64,000 nt of DNA from Muribaculaceae bacterium (GCA_009775225.1 VSPE01000002.1:1-64000); one strand, 5' to 3'. Positions 25,813-34,386 are shown, numbered from the stretch's first letter. Made by a program: numbers and translations. Notes: generated by a model not told the origin, from the letters alone.

Positions 25813-26133
25813 ATGATTATGAAAGACGAAAATGACGAAAAAAACAATGTGCCGGTACCCCCTCCCGCCGAGGCTGACGGCACGGGCGATGCGGAGCTTC
25901 TGAAGGCTATCAGCGCTCACCCCGAGTGCGCCCACGTGCTTGCGGCTATTGCTGCCGGCGGTGACCCAGCCGAACTGATTGCCACTCTTGTGCCCAAACC
26001 TGCCGAGGATGATGCCCCGGCGGCTCCCGAGCCGGCAATGTATCAGTCGGCGACGGTGTGCGCCCCAAGCACCGAGTACGACGAGCCGTGGTTTGCGGAC
26101 ACGGCACGCGAGGATTTCTGGGATTTTTTTTGA
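25813..26133 (+). CDS. Small acidic Pro/Ala-rich protein upstream of capsid gene
   Basis: A 106-residue, strongly acidic protein without a signal peptide (MKDENDEKNNVPVPPPAEAD at the start; EDFWDFF at the end). The middle, ELLKAISAHPECAHVLAAIAAGGDPAELIATLV, should be helical. I do not recognise it. Position directly before a capsid gene, small size and acidic helical nature resemble phage scaffolding proteins, but that is inference only. The chosen start is the first ATG; a second in-frame ATG two codons on is equally possible. Confidence 0.55.
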   Translation: MIMKDENDEKNNVPVPPPAEADGTGDAELLKAISAHPECAHVLAAIAAGGDPAELIATLVPKPAEDDAPAAPEPAMYQSATVCAPSTEYDEPWFADTAREDFWDFF

Positions 26134-26149
26134 ATTTTGGGACTGTTTC

Positions 26150-26216
26150 TTACCACTTTAAAACCACTTAACCACTCTTAATAAACTACTTAATACCACT
26201 TTTTAAATAAACTACT
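26150..26216 (+). repeat. Degenerate ACCACTT/AACTACTT tract in capsid leader
   Basis: The spacer before the capsid gene holds seven imperfect copies of ACCACTTA / AACTACTTA separated by A/T-rich joints. It has no stem. Such an unstructured A/C/T-rich leader would help translation without a Shine-Dalgarno site, or could be a slippage-prone repeat. Confidence 0.5.
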
Positions 26217-26219
26217 GCT

Positions 26220-27488
26220 ATGGAAAAGAAAAACAACATTGTAGCCGGTTCTAACGGCGGTCAACACATCGGCGGCGCTCCCGCCACAACATCTAATATC
26301 GGCACTGCAAGCCCCGAGCTTCTGCGCAACTCTATCGACAGGCGTATAGTGAAGGTGCGTCCTATGTCGACTCCGATAGACCAGCTGACGCGCTGTGCGA
26401 GTACCCGCGCCGCCTCGGCTATGACTGTGGAGTACTACTCTGTGGATACGAAGCTTACGGAGGCTTCGACTATAGAGGCGAGCGAGAATACCGTGGGGGC
26501 AGACCGCGGCGACGGCCTTCACTCGTATGTCCTCAAGACGGATGCCGACAATATCTTCGATGTGTCGGAGACAGTACTCGTGCCCGGAGTCGAGGGCGTG
26601 GACGGGCCTCTTGTGCTGTATGTGCTGAACCGACCGCAGGACGGCGGCATCGAGGTAGTGCCCGTGAACGGGCCTGAGGCAACGAGCCTGACGGGTGCAT
26701 ACAAGTCGCTTCCCGCACTTCCGAAGGGTTGCCGCCTTGTGCGTATGGGTCGTGCTGCGACGGAGCTTGACGTGCAGACGGCGCAGTTCTCGGCGATGCC
26801 TCGCAAGGCGCGCAACAACTGCCAGATATTCAAGATGCAGGTGGAGCAAAGCACGCTTGCCAAGATTGCAGACAAAGAGGTGGGCTGGAGCTTCTCGGAC
26901 CAGGAGGAGGCCGCGATTATCGACATGCGTCTCGGCATGGAGAAGAATTTCCTCTTCGGTCAGTGCGCCAAGTTCTATGACCCTCAGAAGAACGAAGACG
27001 TGTATCTGACCGGCGGTATCTGGAACCAGGCGCAGCGCAGCGTGGAGCTTCTGCTTGACTCGATAAACGAGGGCGACATCATAGAGCTTTGCAGCGCGGC
27101 GTTTACGGGGAACAACGGCAGCAAGCGCAAGATACTGATTGCGGGCACCAAGCTCATGGAGGCACTTGCAAAAGTACAGTACAGCAAGGTTGTAAGCGCG
27201 GGAGAGACACGCGTGAAGTGGGGCATAGAGTTCAAGGAGCTTGTGTCGAACTTCGGCACGCTGTATGTGCTTCACTCGGAGGTCTTCGACCAATGCGGCC
27301 ACTCGGGCGACGGTTTCATTCTCGACCCGAACTATCTCACCAAGTATGTGCACGTGCCCTTCCAGGCGGAGAAGCTCGACCTCCGCGCCTCGGGGCAGCG
27401 CAATACCGACGCGGTGGTACTCACCGAGGCGTCGTGTCTGGTGCTGCGCTATCCTAATGCCCACATAAGAGTGACAGGCCGGAAATGA
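26220..27488 (+). CDS. Phage major capsid protein (SU10/DUF5309-like)
   Basis: A 422-residue protein resembling the SU10-type HK97-fold major capsid family (DUF5309). Features that led to the call: an N-terminal arm ending in TRAASAMTVEYYSVDTKL; the central LVRMGRAATELDVQT followed by MPRKARNNCQIFKMQVEQSTLAKIA; the E-loop/spine-like EEAAIIDMRLGMEKNFLFGQ; TGGIWNQ; and the C-terminal domain KILIAGTKLMEAL through YLTKYVHVPF. No signal peptide. The frame is intact and the base composition is that of the host chromosome. It is followed with a four-base overlap by an unknown gene and then by a portal gene. Confidence 0.7.
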   Translation: MEKKNNIVAGSNGGQHIGGAPATTSNIGTASPELLRNSIDRRIVKVRPMSTPIDQLTRCASTRAASAMTVEYYSVDTKLTEASTIEASENTVGADRGDGLHSYVLKTDADNIFDVSETVLVPGVEGVDGPLVLYVLNRPQDGGIEVVPVNGPEATSLTGAYKSLPALPKGCRLVRMGRAATELDVQTAQFSAMPRKARNNCQIFKMQVEQSTLAKIADKEVGWSFSDQEEAAIIDMRLGMEKNFLFGQCAKFYDPQKNEDVYLTGGIWNQAQRSVELLLDSINEGDIIELCSAAFTGNNGSKRKILIAGTKLMEALAKVQYSKVVSAGETRVKWGIEFKELVSNFGTLYVLHSEVFDQCGHSGDGFILDPNYLTKYVHVPFQAEKLDLRASGQRNTDAVVLTEASCLVLRYPNAHIRVTGRK

Positions 27489-28051
27489 CAGTAAAGCTTA
27501 CGAAAGAAGAGATGCTCAGGCGCCGTCGGATAGCCGACGGCCTTGAGCCTTTGCGCACCGACTGCACGATAGCGCGTACAGACGGCATAGACATCGACGC
27601 ATATCTTGCCACCGAGCTTCGCCGCCGCTATCTTCATCTTCTCGACCATGCCCCTCGCGAGCTTTTAGCTACGGAGAACCTTTCGGGGGATACGGACAGC
27701 CGCAAGGTGGCGCTGGACGAGACTGAGGGCGCGCAGATAGATGTTCCCGAGCGTGCGCGGCGTGTGTTCGGCATCAGGATGCGCGGGTGGCAGCGCGCTG
27801 CCGAGGTGCTTCCGGCAGAGAGGCTCGACGAGGTGGTGGCACGGCAGCGTAACCCGTATACGGCAGCTACTGCATGGCGCCCGGTGGCGGTGTTCACGTC
27901 GGGCGACAGCACGGGGTGCACGGGACCTATACTGGCCTGGCCTCTGACGGGTCTTTACCCCGAGGTTGAGGAACTTGTGGCGGTGTGCGACCCTGGCGAG
28001 GAATTCTATATTCTCGACGAGGCAGGGGTGGAGGAACTGATTAAGAATTGA
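27485..28051 (+). CDS. Unknown protein between capsid and portal genes
   Basis: A 188-residue protein whose ATG overlaps the capsid stop (ATGA). No domain is recognised. The N-terminal half is helical and basic (KEEMLRRRRIADGLEP, YLATELRRRYLHLLDH), the centre acidic, and the C terminus looks like strands (YPEVEELVAVCDPGEEFYIL). By position it could be a head-completion or connector protein. Its last codons (ELIKN) run into a tract of heptamer repeats, so the original 3' end may have been replaced. Confidence 0.6.
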   Translation: MTVKLTKEEMLRRRRIADGLEPLRTDCTIARTDGIDIDAYLATELRRRYLHLLDHAPRELLATENLSGDTDSRKVALDETEGAQIDVPERARRVFGIRMRGWQRAAEVLPAERLDEVVARQRNPYTAATAWRPVAVFTSGDSTGCTGPILAWPLTGLYPEVEELVAVCDPGEEFYILDEAGVEELIKN

Positions 28052-28077
28052 GAATTAAAAATTGAGAATTGAAAATG
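28043..28077. repeat. Heptamer tract (RARAATT, five copies)
   Basis: AAGAATT, GAGAATT, AAAAATT, GAGAATT and GAAAATG follow one another in 7-base phase across the end of the unknown gene and up to the portal start codon. A related heptamer tract lies at the portal 3' end. Confidence 0.7.
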
Positions 28078-29400
28078 AACCGAATACTTGAAGTAGCCTA
28101 TAAGACATGGTGCGCGGGAGCGGGTCTGCGCTCGCGGCGCCACAGATACAAGAGCTATACTTACGGCGACCAGTGGTGTGACACTGTGCGCGACCGGCAT
28201 GGGCGCTATATGCGCGAGGATGCCCGGATAATAGAGTCGGGCAGCAAACCTCTCACCAACAACCTGATACGACAGCTTGTGAAGACTGTGGTAGGGCGCT
28301 ACCGCACTCAAAGCGCTGAGTCGGGTCTCTACAGTGGCGAGGTGGCAGAGCCGGCACGCCGCAACGGTCTTGCGGAGCTTGACAGCCGCTTGCTGGAGGA
28401 ATTTCTGATTTCGGGGTGCGCCATACAGCGTGTGGTGGACGAGAGGCGCTGGGAGGGCAGCGGTGTGTGGGTGGATAATGTAAATCCGCGCGACTTCTTT
28501 GTGAACCGCTTCAACGACCCGCGCGGCCTCGACATTGAGCTTGTAGGGATGCTCCACGACATGAGTTTCGCAGAGGTTGTAAACCGCTTCGGCGAGGGTT
28601 CGCGAGCAAAGGTCGAGGAGCTGGGGCGCCTCTATCGAAAAGGTGGTATGAGCGAGGCATACAGCACGCTGTCGCTTGGCGAATGCGATGACGCCGACGA
28701 TTTCTTCAGGCCGCGCAGCGAGGGGCGCTGCCGCGTGATAGAGGTGTGGAGCTTCGACAGCCGCTGCCGCGCGGACGGCGCGAGTCTGGACTTTGTGTGG
28801 CACTGCCGCTGGCTATCGCCCGACGGGAGCGTGCTGCGCGAATATGACTCACCTTTCGGCCACGGCGGTCATCCGTTTGTGGTGAAGTTCTATCCTCTGA
28901 CCGACGGGGAGGTACACTCCTTCGTAGAGGATGTGATAGACCAGCAGCGATATATCAACCGTCTGATAGTGATGCTCGACCGTATACTTATGAGCTCGGC
29001 GAAGGGAGTTTTGATTTTCCCTGAAGACCAGCGTCTGCCGGGTATGCGCTGGGAGGATATAACGGATGTGTGGGCGCGTTCGGACGGTGTTATTCCTGTT
29101 ACGGGCAAGGGTATGCATCTCCCGCAGCAGGTGATGAGCGACTCGGGCAACACTGGCGCCTATCAGCTTCTGAACATGCAGCTTAAGCTTTTCGAAGATA
29201 TATCGGGTGTGGGCGACGCGCTTCTCGGTCGCAGCAACGGCTCGGCCCGCGGGGTGGAGATGTTCGACACACAGGTGCGCAACGCCACGATTGCCTTAGC
29301 CGATATTTTCGATACTTTTACCTCGTTTGTGGAAAAAAGAAACGGGCTTCTTCTTGCCTCGGCAAAGCCGAGGCAAGAAGAAATAAGAAATAAGAAATAA
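28075..29400 (+). CDS. Phage portal protein (P22-like), C-terminally truncated
   Basis: A 441-residue protein resembling the N-terminal two thirds of P22-type portals. Visible features: YGDQWCDTVRDRHGRY, KPLTNNLIRQLVKTVVGRYRTQ, the DSRLLEEFLISGCAIQRVV helix, NPRDFFVNRFNDPRGLDIELVG, VEDVIDQQRYINRLIVMLDRILMSSAKG and the stem-like LFEDISGVGDALLGRSNGSARGVEM. Portals form the twelve-subunit DNA gate of phage heads. P22-like portals usually exceed 600 residues, with a C-terminal barrel; here the frame ends shortly after a perfect 16-bp palindrome and in a heptamer repeat (RQEEIRNKK). A truncated remnant or a pared-down domesticated form are both possible. Confidence 0.7.
   Translation: MNRILEVAYKTWCAGAGLRSRRHRYKSYTYGDQWCDTVRDRHGRYMREDARIIESGSKPLTNNLIRQLVKTVVGRYRTQSAESGLYSGEVAEPARRNGLAELDSRLLEEFLISGCAIQRVVDERRWEGSGVWVDNVNPRDFFVNRFNDPRGLDIELVGMLHDMSFAEVVNRFGEGSRAKVEELGRLYRKGGMSEAYSTLSLGECDDADDFFRPRSEGRCRVIEVWSFDSRCRADGASLDFVWHCRWLSPDGSVLREYDSPFGHGGHPFVVKFYPLTDGEVHSFVEDVIDQQRYINRLIVMLDRILMSSAKGVLIFPEDQRLPGMRWEDITDVWARSDGVIPVTGKGMHLPQQVMSDSGNTGAYQLLNMQLKLFEDISGVGDALLGRSNGSARGVEMFDTQVRNATIALADIFDTFTSFVEKRNGLLLASAKPRQEEIRNKK
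29348..29382. repeat. Perfect 16-bp-stem palindrome inside portal 3' end
   Basis: TTCTTCTTGCCTCGGC-AAA-GCCGAGGCAAGAAGAA forms a stem of sixteen pairs with a three-base loop. It encodes the last portal residues before the heptamer tract. It looks like an inserted intergenic hairpin rather than coding sequence, and could also stop transcription of the cassette, although no T-run follows. Confidence 0.75.
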
Positions 29401-29433
29401 GAAATAAGAAATAAGAAATAAGAAATAAGAAAT
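29378..29433. repeat. Heptamer microsatellite (AAGAAAT x 8)
   Basis: Eight perfect head-to-tail copies of AAGAAAT begin in the palindrome and include the portal stop codon. Slippage of one unit would shift the reading frame at the very end of the protein. The remaining spacer to the amylase gene holds a short GC-rich stretch and the amylase promoter. Confidence 0.9.
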
Positions 29434-29518
29434 AAGATTTTTCGGACGGGGCTGTCGCACAGCCGCTCGAGCCTCTACCCTGCGGTCACACAAGCTACTT
29501 TCTCTTTTTAATCAATAA

Positions 29519-29550
29519 TTTGGTGTGTTTAAGATTTTTTAGTACCTTTG
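29519..29550 (+). promoter_or_regulatory. Amylase promoter
   Basis: TTTG, 20 bases, then TACCTTTG: full consensus. It leaves a leader of about 70 bases. Confidence 0.8.
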
Positions 29551-29624
29551 CGGAGCATCCCCTTATGGGACTGTGGATTATATCAAACCTTACTTGCTAA
29601 TTACCAACAAATTACACGCGATTT

Positions 29625-32558
29625 ATGACTTCATTTAACCGCTTTGTCGCTTCCGCGGCTCTTGCACTAACGGCAGTGATACCGTCTGCATCACAGACGT
29701 TTACGGGTGCCCGCGACGACTTCCGCGACGAAACAATCTACTTCGCCATGACGACCCGTTTCTACGACGGTGACCCGCAGAACAATACTTACTGCTGGGA
29801 CGGCACTCTTAATGTGAACGACCCCGAATGGCGCGGAGACTTCAAAGGTCTTATCAAGAAGCTTGACTACATCAAGGCACTCGGTTTTACTACCGTGTGG
29901 ATTACCCCTGTAGTAGAGAACGCCTCGGGCCTCGACTATCACGGCTACCATGCCTTCAACTTCCAGAAGGTAGACCCGCGCTACGAAAGCGAGGACTGCA
30001 AATTCCAAGACCTTATCGATGCCGCCCACTCGCGCGGCATGAAGATAGTGCTCGACATCGTGCTTAACCACACCGGCAACTTCGGCGAAGAGAAGCTTTG
30101 CCCGATGTTCGTGAAGGACTATTCGGCCAATCTGTCGAACATACACAAGTCGATGAAGCTGCACCCTAACACGGTGCTTCCGGCCGACTATGACCTTGCC
30201 GACCCCAAGGCTCACGACCCGCGTATCAACGCCCTCAAGAACGAGGACGGCATCAACCACGACCACCACAACTACTACCACCACGTAGGCACTCAGTGGA
30301 ACTGGGACGACTACAGCCGCTGGTACGCCCAGATTGCGGGTGACTGCGTAGACCTCAACACAGAGAACCCGGCAGTGTCGAACTATCTGGTAGAGTGCTA
30401 CGGCAAGTTTATCGCCATGGGTGTGGACGGCTTCCGTATCGATACTTCGGGCCATATCTCGCGCCTGACATTCAACAAGGCTTTCATACCTCAGTTCGAG
30501 GAACTTGCCGAGAAGTATAAGGCCAAGCGCAACGGCGGCCCGTTCTTTATGTACGGCGAGGTGTGTGCCCGCGACCGCAACGTGACTTACCGCAACCACC
30601 AGAACTGCTCGCCCTACTTCTACACATGGAAGGAGAGCAAGGACTATGCGTGGGACTACAGCGAGACTTCGTGGGACGATGTAGTGGTGATTGACCACGG
30701 CCGCGGCGACCATATCAACATCAAGAGCCAAGACCAGCAGGGCGAGGACTATCACGGCGATGTAGACTCTTCGACCCCGACTTCGGACAACGCTTTCCTC
30801 AACGGCAATACCTACCACAAGCCCGACTACAGCAAATACTCGGGCTTCAGCGTGATTGACTTCCCTATGCACTGGAACTTCCGCTCGGCCCGCGAGGCTT
30901 ACGGCGTACGCGGCGGCGACAAATACTACAACGACGCCTCGTACAATGTGGTATATGTAGACAGCCATGACTACGCCCCCGACGGCGCCCCCGAGAACGA
31001 GCGTTTTGCCCAGAGCCAGATGACCTGGGCCGAGAACCTGTCGCTGATGTTCACCTTCCGCGGCATCCCTTGCCTCTACTACGGCTCAGAAATCGAATTC
31101 AAAAAGGGCTGCACAATCGACAAGGGCGCACTCATTGCCCTTAAGGAATCGGGCCGCGCATACTTCGGCGGCTATATCGAGGGCGACGTGAACGTGAAGG
31201 ACTTCGCCGACTACAGCGGCGCCACCGGCAACATGGCCGCATCGCTGAGCCACCCCCTATCGCTGCACATACAGCGCCTCAACAAGCTCCGCGCCGCCAT
31301 TCCCGCCCTCCGCAAAGGCCAGTACAGCACCGAAGGCTGCTCAGGCAGCGGTGTGGCCGCCTTCAAGCGCCGCTATACCGACACCACCACCGACAGCTAT
31401 GTGCTGGTGACTATAGGCGGTGCCGCAACCTTCAGCGGCGTGCTCAACGGTACTTACACCGATGCCGTGACCGGCGACGTGCAGACCGTGAGCGACGGTA
31501 CCCTAAAGACCAAGGCCTGCACCGGCGCGGCCAACATGCGTATCTACGTGCTTTCGACCGAGCTTACTCCCGCTCCCGGCAAGGTGGGTACCGACGGCAA
31601 GTATCTCTACGACACCACACCGGCATCCGACTCTCAGCTTGGCTATGACGGCAATGAGGAACCCGACGACACCTGGACTGTAAAGGATACAGAAGCCGGT
31701 GGCGGCAACATCGAAGAACCCGAGAACCCTGTAGAACCTTCGATGTCGGAAGGCGAGCAGGCCGTATTCTTCGAGAATACATCGAGCTGGGGCGGCACTA
31801 TCAAGTGCTATGTATGGAACGGCGGCACAACCTATGCCGGCGGCTGGCCCGGCGGCAAGATGACTTACCTTGGCAACAACGTGTGGAAATGGACATACAC
31901 CGGCACCGCCAAGATACCCGCTACCGCAGGCGTGATATTCTCTTCCGGCTCTCAGACCGATGACTTCACATGGGTGAACGGCGGCTACTACAATACGTCG
32001 GGCTACGTGAAGACCATAGAAGGTGCCGGCGAAATCGAAGACCCCGACCCCGTAGGGCCTACCGACCCCCAGGGTCCCTTCACCGTGTACTTCGACAACT
32101 CGGCTTCGAACTGGAGCAGCGTGTATGTGTACATGTGGGACGGCGAGGGTGAGTTCGTAGGCAAGTGGCCCGGCACTCAGATGACAGAGACGGCCACCGT
32201 AGACGGCAAGACTATGCTTAGCTACACCTACACTCCGAGCCGTGCAATCTCCGGCGGCAAGATAATCTTCAACAACGGCAGCGGCTCGCAGACCAAAGAC
32301 CTCGAGATTGTGGCCGGCGGCATCTACACGGCAAGCGGCCTGCAGGGCAGCACCGGCGTGAACGATGTAACGGCAGCCGCCGACATCACCGTAGGTGTAT
32401 CGGGCGGCAAGCTTATAATCCGCGCCGACCGCCATGCCAACGTGACCGTGACCCGCGCCGACGGCGTAAGCTTCACCCTGGCAGTGCGTCCCGGCATCAA
32501 CAGCTTCGAGCTGGCCCGCGGCTTCTACATCGTGAACCGCACCAAGGTGATACTCTAA
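29625..32558 (+). CDS. Secreted GH13 alpha-amylase with two starch-binding modules
   Basis: A 977-residue secreted enzyme for starch or maltodextrin hydrolysis. A signal peptide (about 1-23) is followed by a GH13 barrel: DYHGYHAFNF, region I DIVLNHTGN, nucleophile D273 in GVDGFRIDTSGH, acid-base E312 in FMYGEVCA, and D449 in VYVDSHDYAP. After the barrel and its C-terminal beta domain come two CBM26-like modules beginning near residues 714 and 818 (VFFENTSSWGGTIKCYVW and VYFDNSASNWSSVYVYMW) joined by Pro/Glu/Asp linkers, and a short C-terminal domain ending FYIVNRTKVIL. Unlike SusG it has no lipobox Cys. It has its own promoter and terminator. Confidence 0.93.
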   Translation: MTSFNRFVASAALALTAVIPSASQTFTGARDDFRDETIYFAMTTRFYDGDPQNNTYCWDGTLNVNDPEWRGDFKGLIKKLDYIKALGFTTVWITPVVENASGLDYHGYHAFNFQKVDPRYESEDCKFQDLIDAAHSRGMKIVLDIVLNHTGNFGEEKLCPMFVKDYSANLSNIHKSMKLHPNTVLPADYDLADPKAHDPRINALKNEDGINHDHHNYYHHVGTQWNWDDYSRWYAQIAGDCVDLNTENPAVSNYLVECYGKFIAMGVDGFRIDTSGHISRLTFNKAFIPQFEELAEKYKAKRNGGPFFMYGEVCARDRNVTYRNHQNCSPYFYTWKESKDYAWDYSETSWDDVVVIDHGRGDHINIKSQDQQGEDYHGDVDSSTPTSDNAFLNGNTYHKPDYSKYSGFSVIDFPMHWNFRSAREAYGVRGGDKYYNDASYNVVYVDSHDYAPDGAPENERFAQSQMTWAENLSLMFTFRGIPCLYYGSEIEFKKGCTIDKGALIALKESGRAYFGGYIEGDVNVKDFADYSGATGNMAASLSHPLSLHIQRLNKLRAAIPALRKGQYSTEGCSGSGVAAFKRRYTDTTTDSYVLVTIGGAATFSGVLNGTYTDAVTGDVQTVSDGTLKTKACTGAANMRIYVLSTELTPAPGKVGTDGKYLYDTTPASDSQLGYDGNEEPDDTWTVKDTEAGGGNIEEPENPVEPSMSEGEQAVFFENTSSWGGTIKCYVWNGGTTYAGGWPGGKMTYLGNNVWKWTYTGTAKIPATAGVIFSSGSQTDDFTWVNGGYYNTSGYVKTIEGAGEIEDPDPVGPTDPQGPFTVYFDNSASNWSSVYVYMWDGEGEFVGKWPGTQMTETATVDGKTMLSYTYTPSRAISGGKIIFNNGSGSQTKDLEIVAGGIYTASGLQGSTGVNDVTAAADITVGVSGGKLIIRADRHANVTVTRADGVSFTLAVRPGINSFELARGFYIVNRTKVIL

Positions 32559-32575
32559 TCCAAGCAATACTTACG

Positions 32576-32614
32576 AAAGCTCGCTTTGCCCCTGAGGCAA
32601 GGCGAGCTTTTTTT
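32576..32614 (+). terminator. Amylase terminator
   Basis: AAAGCTCGC pairs with GCGAGCTTT around an inner TTGCC-CCTGA-GGCAA hairpin, followed by a run of T. Its last T's overlap the -33 element of the tsaE promoter. Confidence 0.88.
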
Positions 32615-32643
32615 GTGCGTGTAAAAAAAATGAAGTAACTTTG
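32612..32643 (+). promoter_or_regulatory. tsaE operon promoter
   Basis: TTTG (within the amylase terminator T-run), 20 bases, then TAACTTTG. The tsaE ATG is about 24 bases downstream. Confidence 0.75.
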
Positions 32644-32666
32644 CGATAATCAAACATTGAACAGAG

Positions 32667-33092
32667 ATGAAAACTATAGAGATAGCGAGCCTTGAGGCTC
32701 TCCCCGCCGCCGCAAAAGAATTTGTGGAGCTTATGGGCGACAATACCGTATTTGCCTTCTACGGCGATATGGGCGCCGGCAAGACAACCTTTATCAACGA
32801 GCTTTGCCGCGCCTTGGGCGTGGATACCGACGATACGGCTTCTCCTACTTTCGCACTCATCAACGAATATCGCTCCGACACAACCGCCGAGCTGATATAT
32901 CACTTCGATTTCTACCGCATAGAAGACCTCGACGAGGCACTTGAGCTTGGCATCGAGGACTACTTCGACTCGGGCGCCGTGTGCCTTATAGAGTGGCCAG
33001 AACGCATCGCTGCCGCCCTCCCCGCCGACACGGTGAGCGTGCGTATTCGCGTAAACGACGACGACTCGCGCACAATGGAAATCTCGGAGTGA
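32667..33092 (+). CDS. tsaE: tRNA threonylcarbamoyladenosine biosynthesis ATPase TsaE
   Basis: A 141-residue P-loop ATPase that works with TsaB and TsaD to place threonylcarbamoyl groups on A37 of ANN-decoding tRNAs. The Walker A motif GDMGAGKT lies at residues 33-40; DDTASPTFALINEY is the switch region; YHFDFYRIEDLDEA carries the Walker B-like Asp; and the C-terminal LIEWPERI with its Trp is characteristic. Length is normal. It opens a plus-strand run with birA and a tyrosine phosphatase. Confidence 0.96.
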   Translation: MKTIEIASLEALPAAAKEFVELMGDNTVFAFYGDMGAGKTTFINELCRALGVDTDDTASPTFALINEYRSDTTAELIYHFDFYRIEDLDEALELGIEDYFDSGAVCLIEWPERIAAALPADTVSVRIRVNDDDSRTMEISE

Positions 33093-33124
33093 GGTTTAGT
33101 TCAGGAGTTTATAAGTAATTTGTA

Positions 33125-33856
33125 ATGGGTGTGACGATAGTTACTCTCGACGAATGCGACTCCACCAACACCGTGCTCTCCTCGATGCCCGAGGCTGCCT
33201 CAGGCACCATAGTGGCGGCACGCCGGCAGACGGCGGGCCGCGGCCAGCGCGGTAATTCGTGGGAGTCGGAGCCTGATAAAAATCTTACGTTCTCGCAGCT
33301 TCTGATGCCGCGGATGCTTCCGGCGGCACGCCAGTTCGAGCTTTCGATGATAGTGTCGCTCGCCATAGCCGACAGTATCGACGCTCATCTTCCTGACAGC
33401 ATACGCACATGCGTGAAGTGGCCCAACGACATATATATAGGCAGGGAGAAGGTGTGCGGAATACTGATAGAGAACCGCCTTACAGGCAGCAGAATAGAGC
33501 GCGCCATAGTGGGCGCTGGCATAAATGTGAACCAGCGCGTGTTTACCTCCGACGCCCCTAACCCGACTTCGATAATTCATCATAACGGCGGAACCGAAAC
33601 CGAGCTTGGCGCGTTGCTAAAAGAGGTGTGCGGGCTTATTGACTCCCGCATGGCAGCCTACGAGTCCGCACCCGAGCCGGAGGCGCTGAAACAGGCTTAT
33701 ATGAAGCGGCTGATGCGCACGTCGGGGCGGCATCTTTTCAGTGATGCGGTTCACGGCACGTTCGAGGCCTGTATATGCGATGTTGACTTCGACGGCACTC
33801 TCACGCTGAGCAACGGGTGCCGCTACGCCTTCAAGGAGGTGACTTTCATAATCTGA
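33125..33856 (+). CDS. birA: Biotin--[acetyl-CoA-carboxylase] ligase
   Basis: A 243-residue monofunctional biotin protein ligase that activates biotin as biotinyl-AMP and attaches it to the carboxyl-carrier lysine. It has DECDSTN for adenylate positioning, the biotin-binding loop TAGRGQRGNSW at residues 36-46, CVKWPNDIYIG with the catalytic Lys, KVCGILIEN and VGAGINVN. It lacks the N-terminal DNA-binding domain, so it is not a repressor. It lies 32 bases after tsaE and seven before the next gene. Confidence 0.95.
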   Translation: MGVTIVTLDECDSTNTVLSSMPEAASGTIVAARRQTAGRGQRGNSWESEPDKNLTFSQLLMPRMLPAARQFELSMIVSLAIADSIDAHLPDSIRTCVKWPNDIYIGREKVCGILIENRLTGSRIERAIVGAGINVNQRVFTSDAPNPTSIIHHNGGTETELGALLKEVCGLIDSRMAAYESAPEPEALKQAYMKRLMRTSGRHLFSDAVHGTFEACICDVDFDGTLTLSNGCRYAFKEVTFII

Positions 33857-33862
33857 AATCAA

Positions 33863-34381
33863 ATGGAACTGACTCAACGACAGCAACAACTTATAGCCCG
33901 TCTTAAAGGGCGCGACGAAATAAAGATACTTTTTGTATGCCTGGGCAACATCTGCCGCTCACCGGCCGCCGAGGGCGTGATGCGCGCCATAGTGGAGGAG
34001 CACGGCGCGGGCAGCCGCTTTGTGCTTGACTCGGCGGGCACCGGCGGGTGGCATGTGGGTCAGCTTCCCGACAAGCGTATGCGTGTCCACGCCCAGCGCC
34101 GCGGCCTCACACTTGAGCACCGCTGCCGCCAGGTGTCGGAGAGCGATTTCGATGAGTTCGACCTCATAATAGGCATGGACAGGCAGAACATAGAAGACCT
34201 CCGCGCCCTTGCACCGACACCGGATAGCACCGACAAAATCGTGCCTATGGCCGCCTTTGTGGATATGGCTATGCGCTACGATTATATCCCCGACCCTTAC
34301 TACGAGGGCGCCGAAGGCTTCGAGCTTGTTCTCGACCTGCTCGCCGACGGCTGCGAAAGGCTGTATGAGGCGCTGGCATAG
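33863..34381 (+). CDS. Low molecular weight protein-tyrosine phosphatase
   Basis: A 172-residue phosphatase. The P-loop CLGNICRS at residues 26-33 gives the nucleophile C26 and R32; the general acid Asp is in YIPDPYYEG, the family DPY motif. An N-terminal extension of 18 residues precedes the usual start of the fold. In bacteria these enzymes often act on tyrosine kinases that control capsule synthesis, but no kinase is encoded nearby. It closes the tsaE-birA run; the next gene starts from its own promoter. Confidence 0.92.
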   Translation: MELTQRQQQLIARLKGRDEIKILFVCLGNICRSPAAEGVMRAIVEEHGAGSRFVLDSAGTGGWHVGQLPDKRMRVHAQRRGLTLEHRCRQVSESDFDEFDLIIGMDRQNIEDLRALAPTPDSTDKIVPMAAFVDMAMRYDYIPDPYYEGAEGFELVLDLLADGCERLYEALA

Positions 34382-34386
34382 AAAAT

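Noticed and set aside
26190..27464. 424-codon open frame antisense to the capsid gene
   Set aside because: The translation has no recognisable domain and an odd His/Arg/Leu-rich composition; the sense frame has capsid-family features and operon context.
29378..29433. Repeat tract considered as a CRISPR array
   Set aside because: Seven-base units directly adjoin with no spacers; this is a microsatellite. No cas genes are present.
25741..29433. Considered as an encapsulin nanocompartment
   Set aside because: The capsid-like protein resembles the SU10/DUF5309 group rather than encapsulins, and a portal gene is present, which encapsulin systems lack.
29691..30968. 425-codon open frame antisense to the amylase
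   Set aside because: Shadow of the GH13 gene, which shows all catalytic motifs in the sense frame.
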